Source of the DNA: Streptacidiphilus sp. P02-A3a
Lineage (GTDB): Bacteria > Actinomycetota > Actinomycetes > Streptomycetales > Streptomycetaceae
Length of the DNA stretch: 64,000 nucleotides
Direction of reading: 5' to 3'
Assembly: GCF_014084105.1 (NCBI RefSeq)
Contig: NZ_CP048289.1
Coordinates: 7,573,922 to 7,637,921, forward strand
The notes beneath the pieces were generated by a model. That model did not search any database and was not told where the DNA came from. It saw only the letters and a list, made by a program, of their open reading frames with translations. Position 1 is the first letter of the stretch; each line of letters begins with the position of its first letter. The position numbers and the translations under genes are program-made. Below are positions 58,130 to 64,000 of this stretch, in pieces.

Positions 58130-58609
58130 TCAGCTCCGCTGGACCAGCCTGACCTCACCCCCCTCCCGCCAGGAGTGCACGTCGAGGTGGTCGTCCACCG
58201 GCTGGACGAGCGAGAGCCCGGTGACGTCCACCCGGAACACCTGGCAGTCGTCCGGCTCGAAGCCGGTGGCCGCGCTCAGCGCGTCCAGGTAGTCCTGGCG
58301 GCCGCCCTCGGTGAGCACCTCCACCGCCCGCCCGGAGATCTTCGCGTCGCCCTCCTTCACGTCCTTGTCCTCGGTGGCGCTGTGCAGCGCCAGCCTGGGA
58401 TCTCGGCGCAGATCCGCGCCCTTGAGCGAGTCGGGCATCAGCCCCAGCCACAGCTCGCCGAGGGCGAACAGCGGCTCGATCCCGCTGATCCGCGGCGAGC
58501 CGTCCCGCCGCAGGGTGGCCATCAGGCCCATTCCGTGCGCCTCGAACCGACCGCGCACCGCGGCGGCGAGCTCCGGCGCGACCGCTTCGGTCTCACTCCA
58601 GGTACTCAT
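58130..58609 (-). CDS. Pyridoxamine 5'-phosphate oxidase-like (FMN/F420 split-barrel) protein
   Basis: 159 residues: GMGLMATLRRDGSPRISGIEPLFALGELWLGLMPDSLK, then DPRLALHSATEDKDVKEGDAKISGRAVEV. The beta-barrel pattern and the phrase 'ATL..DGSPR.S' are typical of flavin- or F420-binding split-barrel proteins. The C-terminal DVTGLSLVQPVDDHLDVHSWREGG is usual for this subgroup. Likely a reductase or a binding protein; the cofactor is uncertain. Start ATG at 58609. Confidence 0.85.
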   Translation of the reverse strand: MSTWSETEAVAPELAAAVRGRFEAHGMGLMATLRRDGSPRISGIEPLFALGELWLGLMPDSLKGADLRRDPRLALHSATEDKDVKEGDAKISGRAVEVLTEGGRQDYLDALSAATGFEPDDCQVFRVDVTGLSLVQPVDDHLDVHSWREGGEVRLVQRS

Positions 58610-58761
58610 GACCCCATCGTCGCGCGAGGGTCTGACAACCGGCCCGGCAACGGAAATGCGTTGGTCCTGCGGATCCGCCCGGGGCATGCTCGATCGAGCC
58701 CCCGACCTCGGGCACCCGGCCACCGGGCGCCCAGCCAACGAGCCTCCAGGAACGGACGAGC

Positions 58762-59646
58762 ATGCATCTCCCCTTCGGACGCGTCGTCACCGCCATGGCC
58801 ACCCCCTTCCACCCCGACGGCGGCCTCGACACCGCCGGGGCGCAGGTCCTGGCCACCCATCTGGTCGACAGCGGCTGCGACGGCCTGGTCCTGAACGCCA
58901 CCACCGGCGAGGCGCCGACCACCACCGACGCCGAGAAGGAGACCCTGCTGCGGGCCGTCCTGGACGCCGTCGGCGACCGCGCCGCCGTCACCACCGGCGT
59001 CGGCACCAGCGACACCCGCCACTCGGCGGAGCTGGCCCGGACCGCCGAGCGGGCCGGGGCGCACGGCCTGCTGGTGGTGACGCCCTACTACAGCAGGCCG
59101 ACCCAGCAGGGCGTGGTCAGCCACCTGACGGCGGTCGCCGACGCGACCGGGCTGCCGGTGATGCTCTACGACATCCCCGCCCGCACCGGCACCGCGCTCA
59201 GCCGCGACAGCCTGTTCCGGCTCGCCGAGCACCCCCGGATCAGCGCCGTCAAGGACGCCTCCTACGACCTGCTCGGCAGCGCCCAGGTGATGGCCGGGAC
59301 CGGCCTGCGCTACTACTCCGGCGCGGACGAGCTGAACCTGCCGCTGTACGCGGTGGGGGCGGTCGGCGCGGTCAGCACCGTCGCCAACGTCGCGCCCCGG
59401 GAGACCCGGGCCCTGCTGGACGCCCACGACCGGGGCGACCATGCCGAGGCGCTGCGGCTGCACCGGCTGCTGCTGCCGCTGATCGAGGCGATGATGACCA
59501 CCCACCCCGGTACCGTCACCGCCAAGGCGCTGCTGCGGCACCTGGGCCTGCCCGCGGGGCCGGTGCGGCTGCCGCTGCTGGACGCCGACGCGGAGCTGAC
59601 CGCCGTGCTGCGCGGCGCCCTGCCGCAGGCCGTGCCCGCCCGCTGA
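58762..59646 (+). CDS. DapA-like dihydrodipicolinate synthase family aldolase
   Basis: 294 residues of the class I aldolase (NAL/DHDPS) superfamily. The Schiff-base lysine is Lys-164 in SAVKDASYD, the assisting tyrosine Tyr-136 in MLYDIPARTG, and the carboxylate-binding loop is NATTGEAPTT with PYYSRPTQQG after it. It condenses pyruvate with aspartate semialdehyde if it is a true DapA, giving lysine and cell-wall precursors; no other dap gene is close, so another aldolase activity is possible. The ATG follows AACGGACGAGC. Confidence 0.85.
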   Translation: MHLPFGRVVTAMATPFHPDGGLDTAGAQVLATHLVDSGCDGLVLNATTGEAPTTTDAEKETLLRAVLDAVGDRAAVTTGVGTSDTRHSAELARTAERAGAHGLLVVTPYYSRPTQQGVVSHLTAVADATGLPVMLYDIPARTGTALSRDSLFRLAEHPRISAVKDASYDLLGSAQVMAGTGLRYYSGADELNLPLYAVGAVGAVSTVANVAPRETRALLDAHDRGDHAEALRLHRLLLPLIEAMMTTHPGTVTAKALLRHLGLPAGPVRLPLLDADAELTAVLRGALPQAVPAR

Positions 59647-59667
59647 GGCGACTCGCCGGGCGGCGGC

Positions 59668-60309
59668 TCAGCAGTCGCGGGCCCAGCGCTCGAACGGCCG
59701 GTCCAGGGTGTACTTGTCGTCCGCCCCGAGTATCAGCGTCCTGGACTCGCCGTTCCCCGGATTGCACAGGGCCTCGAACTCGTCCACGCTCCAGTGGAAC
59801 CAGCGCATGCAGAACAGCCGCATCATCAGCCCGTGGGTGACCAGCACCACGTTCGGCGGATAGTCGGGGTTATCGAAGTTCCGGTGCAGCGTCTCGAAGA
59901 ACGCCCCGACCCGGTCGTACACGTCGGCCCCGGACTCGCCCTGGGTGAACCGGTAGAAGAAGTGCCCGTAGGCGGCCCGGGCCCGGCGCTGGCGGTGGAT
60001 GTCCTCGACGTCCTGGAGGTTCCCCCAGTCCTGCTCGCGCAGCCGCGGCTCCTCCATCACCCGCAGCCGCTCCGGGTCCAGCGCCAGCAGGTCGAAGGTC
60101 TGCCGGGTCCGCAGGTACGGCGAGACGTACACCTGGACCGGCTCGTCGCCGAGTACCGCGCGCAGTTCCTCACCGGTCGCGACGGCCTGCTTGCGGCCCC
60201 GCCGGGTCAGCTCCAGGGCGTGGTCGGGGACCCGCTCGTAGATCGTCTCATCGACGTTCCCCTCGGACTCGCCGTGCCTGACCAGGACAATACGTTGTGG
60301 ACGTGCCAT
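59668..60309 (-). CDS. Histidine phosphatase family protein (phosphoglycerate-mutase-like)
   Basis: 213 residues. The catalytic RHG motif is QRIVLVRHGESEGNVD, the substrate-binding arginine in YVSPYLRTRQTFDLL, and the second histidine in VVLVTHGLMMRLF. Such enzymes remove phosphate from sugars, nucleotides or proteins through a phosphohistidine. A GTG at 60318 is an alternative start. The gene ends 22 bp past the convergent aldolase gene. Confidence 0.9.
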   Translation of the reverse strand: MARPQRIVLVRHGESEGNVDETIYERVPDHALELTRRGRKQAVATGEELRAVLGDEPVQVYVSPYLRTRQTFDLLALDPERLRVMEEPRLREQDWGNLQDVEDIHRQRRARAAYGHFFYRFTQGESGADVYDRVGAFFETLHRNFDNPDYPPNVVLVTHGLMMRLFCMRWFHWSVDEFEALCNPGNGESRTLILGADDKYTLDRPFERWARDC

Positions 60310-60363
60310 GCGGGCCACCGTAGCCGACGGGCTGCCGCGGCCCGCAACGAGTCCGGCCCCGGG

Positions 60364-60747
60364 TCAGTCCGACCCCGCGTCGTACGCCACCCGGGCCTCG
60401 TGCACGGCCGTCCGGTGGCGCTCCGCCCAGGCCGTCAGCTCGTCCAGGGTGCCGCGCAGCTCCAGGGCCATCGGCGTGGCGGTGTACTCGACCTTCGGCG
60501 GGACGGTCGGATAGACGGTGCGCACCAGCAGGCCGTCGCGCTCCAGGTTGCGCAGGTTGAGCGTGAGCATCCGGCGGCTGATGCCGGGGATGATCCGCTC
60601 CAGCTCGGTGAAGCGGATCGGCCCCCGGGACGCCGCCAGCAGGATCGAGACGCTCCACTTCCCGGCCACCCGGGCCAGCACCTCCACCATCGGGCAGGCC
60701 TCGGCGAGCACGCCCTCCACGGTTACCCCGGTGTTCCCCTGGGACAT
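60364..60747 (-). CDS. HxlR-family transcriptional regulator
   Basis: 127 residues. Winged helix of the HxlR type: EACPMVEVLARVAGKWSVSILLAAS, then IRFTELERIIPGISRRMLTLNLRNLERDGLL and VEYTATPMALEL. The ATG follows AGGAGGCAC at eight bases. It is divergent from a DHA2 exporter (79 bp between starts) and should control it. Two GATGGTC copies at 60773 and 60786 lie in the gap and may be part of the operator. Confidence 0.92.
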   Translation of the reverse strand: MSQGNTGVTVEGVLAEACPMVEVLARVAGKWSVSILLAASRGPIRFTELERIIPGISRRMLTLNLRNLERDGLLVRTVYPTVPPKVEYTATPMALELRGTLDELTAWAERHRTAVHEARVAYDAGSD

Positions 60748-60826
60748 CAAAGTGCCTCCTTACGGCGTCTTCGATGGTCACACAAGATGGTCTCAGTAAC
60801 AAGAAGTTCCCCAAGGGAGACCAGCG

Positions 60827-62275
60827 ATGACGCCCGCACCCACCACCCCGGACCGCACCCGTTGGGCGGCTCTCGCCGTCCTCTGCGCCGGGACTCTGAT
60901 GATCATCCTCGACGGCACCATCGTCACCGTCGCCCTCCCCCGGATCCAGACCGACCTCGGTCTGTCCTCCGGCGGACTGGCCTGGGTGATGAACGCCTAC
61001 CTGATCGCCTTCGGCGGGATGCTGCTGCTCGCCGGACGCCTCGGCGACCTGCTCGGGCCCAAGCGGGTGCTGCTCGCCGGGCTCGCCCTGTTCACCACCG
61101 CCTCACTGCTCTGCGGCCTGGCCGACACGCCCGCGCTGCTGATCGGCGGACGGCTGCTGCAGGGCGTCGGCGGCGCGCTCACCGCCTCGGTCAGCCTCGG
61201 CATGATCGTCAACCTGTTCACCGAGCCCCGGGACCTGCGCCGGGCCTTCGCCGTCTACAGCTTCGTCGGATCGGCCGGGGCCTCGCTCGGGCTGGTCCTG
61301 GGCGGACTGCTCACCCAGGAGCTGAACTGGCACTGGATCTTCTTCATCAACGTGCCGATCGGCATCGCCACCGGGATCCCCGCGGTCCGGCTGCTCGACT
61401 CGCGGCCCGGTCTCGGACTGCGCCGGGGGGCCGACGTGCCCGGCGCGCTGCTGGTCACCTCGGGACTCACGCTGGGCGTCTACGCCATCGTCGAGCACGG
61501 CCGCGACGCCTGGCCGGCCGCGCTGCTGCTGGTCGGCTTCGCGGTACGCCAGGCCACCGCCGCCGATCCGCTGCTGCCGCCGCGGATCCTGCGCTCACGC
61601 AAGGTGGCCGGCGCCAACCTGGTGCAGGGGCTGATGGTGGCCGCGCTGTTCAGCTTCCAGATCCTGATCGCCCAGTACCTGCAACACGTCCTCGGCTTCG
61701 GCCCGGCCGCCACCGGCCTGGCGATGGCGCCCTCGGCGCTGTCGATCGCGGCCTTCTCGCTCGGCCTGTCCGCCCGGCTGAACACCCGCTTCGGCGAGCG
61801 CGCGGTGCTCGCCGCCGGGCTGCTGATGCTGGTCCTGGGGCTGGCCTGGCTGACCCGCGCCCCGGTGCACGGCCACTACCTGCCGGACGTGCTCCCGGTC
61901 ACCCTGCTCGCGGGCGGCTTCGGCCTGGCGATCACCGCGGTCACCACCGTCGGCATGTCGGACGCCACCCCCGCCGACTCCGGGCTGGTCTCCGGACTGT
62001 TCAACACCACCCAGCAGCTCGGCGCGGCGCTCGGGGTGGCGGTCACCACCATCATCGCGGCCGACCGCAGCGGCAGCCTGGCCCGCGGCGGCCACAGCCC
62101 GGCCGCCGCCCTCACCGGCGGCTACCGGCTGGCCTTCACCGTCGACACCGGCCTGCTGGTCGCCGCCACCCTGGCGGTGGCGCTGCTCCCGGGCCGCAGG
62201 GCCGCGGCCGACCCGGTGGCCGTCCGCGCCGCGACCGCCGAGCCGCGGCTCACCCCGGAAGCCCCCCGGAGCTGA
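60827..62275 (+). CDS. DHA2 family MFS exporter controlled by the HxlR regulator
   Basis: 482 residues, about 14 membrane helices: TLMIILDGTIVTVALPRIQ, RLGDLLGPKRVLLAG, SFVGSAGASLGLVLGGLLTQE. Divergent from the HxlR gene, typical of a drug- or quinone-responsive efflux unit. The ATG at 60827 has AAGGGAGACCAGCG upstream. A strong terminator follows. Substrate unknown. Confidence 0.9.
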   Translation: MTPAPTTPDRTRWAALAVLCAGTLMIILDGTIVTVALPRIQTDLGLSSGGLAWVMNAYLIAFGGMLLLAGRLGDLLGPKRVLLAGLALFTTASLLCGLADTPALLIGGRLLQGVGGALTASVSLGMIVNLFTEPRDLRRAFAVYSFVGSAGASLGLVLGGLLTQELNWHWIFFINVPIGIATGIPAVRLLDSRPGLGLRRGADVPGALLVTSGLTLGVYAIVEHGRDAWPAALLLVGFAVRQATAADPLLPPRILRSRKVAGANLVQGLMVAALFSFQILIAQYLQHVLGFGPAATGLAMAPSALSIAAFSLGLSARLNTRFGERAVLAAGLLMLVLGLAWLTRAPVHGHYLPDVLPVTLLAGGFGLAITAVTTVGMSDATPADSGLVSGLFNTTQQLGAALGVAVTTIIAADRSGSLARGGHSPAAALTGGYRLAFTVDTGLLVAATLAVALLPGRRAAADPVAVRAATAEPRLTPEAPRS

Positions 62276-62291
62276 ACCGGCCCGCGGACGG

Positions 62292-62330
62292 GTGTGTCCC
62301 CCTGGAGCGCGCCGCTCCAGGGGGACACAC
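62292..62330. terminator. Bidirectional hairpin between MFS and nrdJ genes
   Basis: Perfect 17-bp arms (62292-62308 and 62314-62330) with a GCGCC loop between convergent genes, 17 bp and 12 bp from their stops. Confidence 0.85.
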
Positions 62331-62341
62331 GCGTCACCGGC

Positions 62342-64000
<1,659 letters not shown>

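Overview
The window is high-GC actinobacterial DNA, most like Streptomyces or a close relative (Kitasatospora, Streptacidiphilus). Third codon positions are almost all G or C, GTG and TTG starts are common, and it carries hrdB, a whiH-like sporulation regulator, a conservon, a DUF5998 protein and a coenzyme B12-dependent ribonucleotide reductase. From memory, the order nrdJ - rnhB - recQ - NUDIX - ABC pair - whiH - hrdB - parE - siderophore synthetases - parC - M16 peptidases - ptsH - Pat acetyltransferase - DUF5998 - phosphodiesterase follows the chromosomal core of Streptomyces coelicolor around hrdB. No tRNA, rRNA, CRISPR array or insertion sequence was seen.

Left part (1-5.8 kb): end of a VOC protein, a metal-dependent phosphodiesterase, DUF5998, a minisatellite of 31-bp repeats, a GNAT/acyl-CoA-synthetase fusion (Pat type) and HPr. 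Accessory block (5.8-25 kb): an acyl-CoA synthetase, an ATP-grasp ligase, small enzymes, then a likely specialised-metabolism island. The island has a flavin monooxygenase facing an operon that runs leftward: conservon cvnA-B-C-D (D frameshifted), a CYP157-like P450 without a normal ExxR motif, a 40-codon ORF, and an ABBA/DMATS-type aromatic prenyltransferase. Between the P450 and the 40-codon ORF a perfect 13-bp inverted repeat would let the RNA pair its own Shine-Dalgarno and start codon with an upstream anti-Shine-Dalgarno. Two hairpins fit between the arms, so the whole resembles a three-way-junction translational switch. This is the most novel feature of the window. RtcB, three exporters and a TetR regulator follow.

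Middle (25-44 kb): an active/inactive M16 peptidase pair, parC, two divergent IucA/IucC siderophore synthetases and a sucrase/ferredoxin-like protein with iron-box-like sites, an acetate-type symporter with a DUF485 partner and a two-component system, parE, a small zinc-ribbon protein and a secreted trypsin-like protease. Right part (44-64 kb): hrdB, whiH, an ABC transporter pair (ATPase degenerate and apparently frameshifted), NUDIX, DUF4192, a RecQ helicase with a phosphoribosyltransferase-like tail, two uncharacterised genes, rnhB, two DHA2 exporters, a DapA-like aldolase, a histidine phosphatase, an HxlR regulator and the 3' part of nrdJ.

Most intergenic gaps are short, and many convergent gene ends carry perfect GC-rich hairpins. 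Product names rest on motifs visible in the translations. Substrates of transporters and of the prenyltransferase/P450/monooxygenase set are inference.
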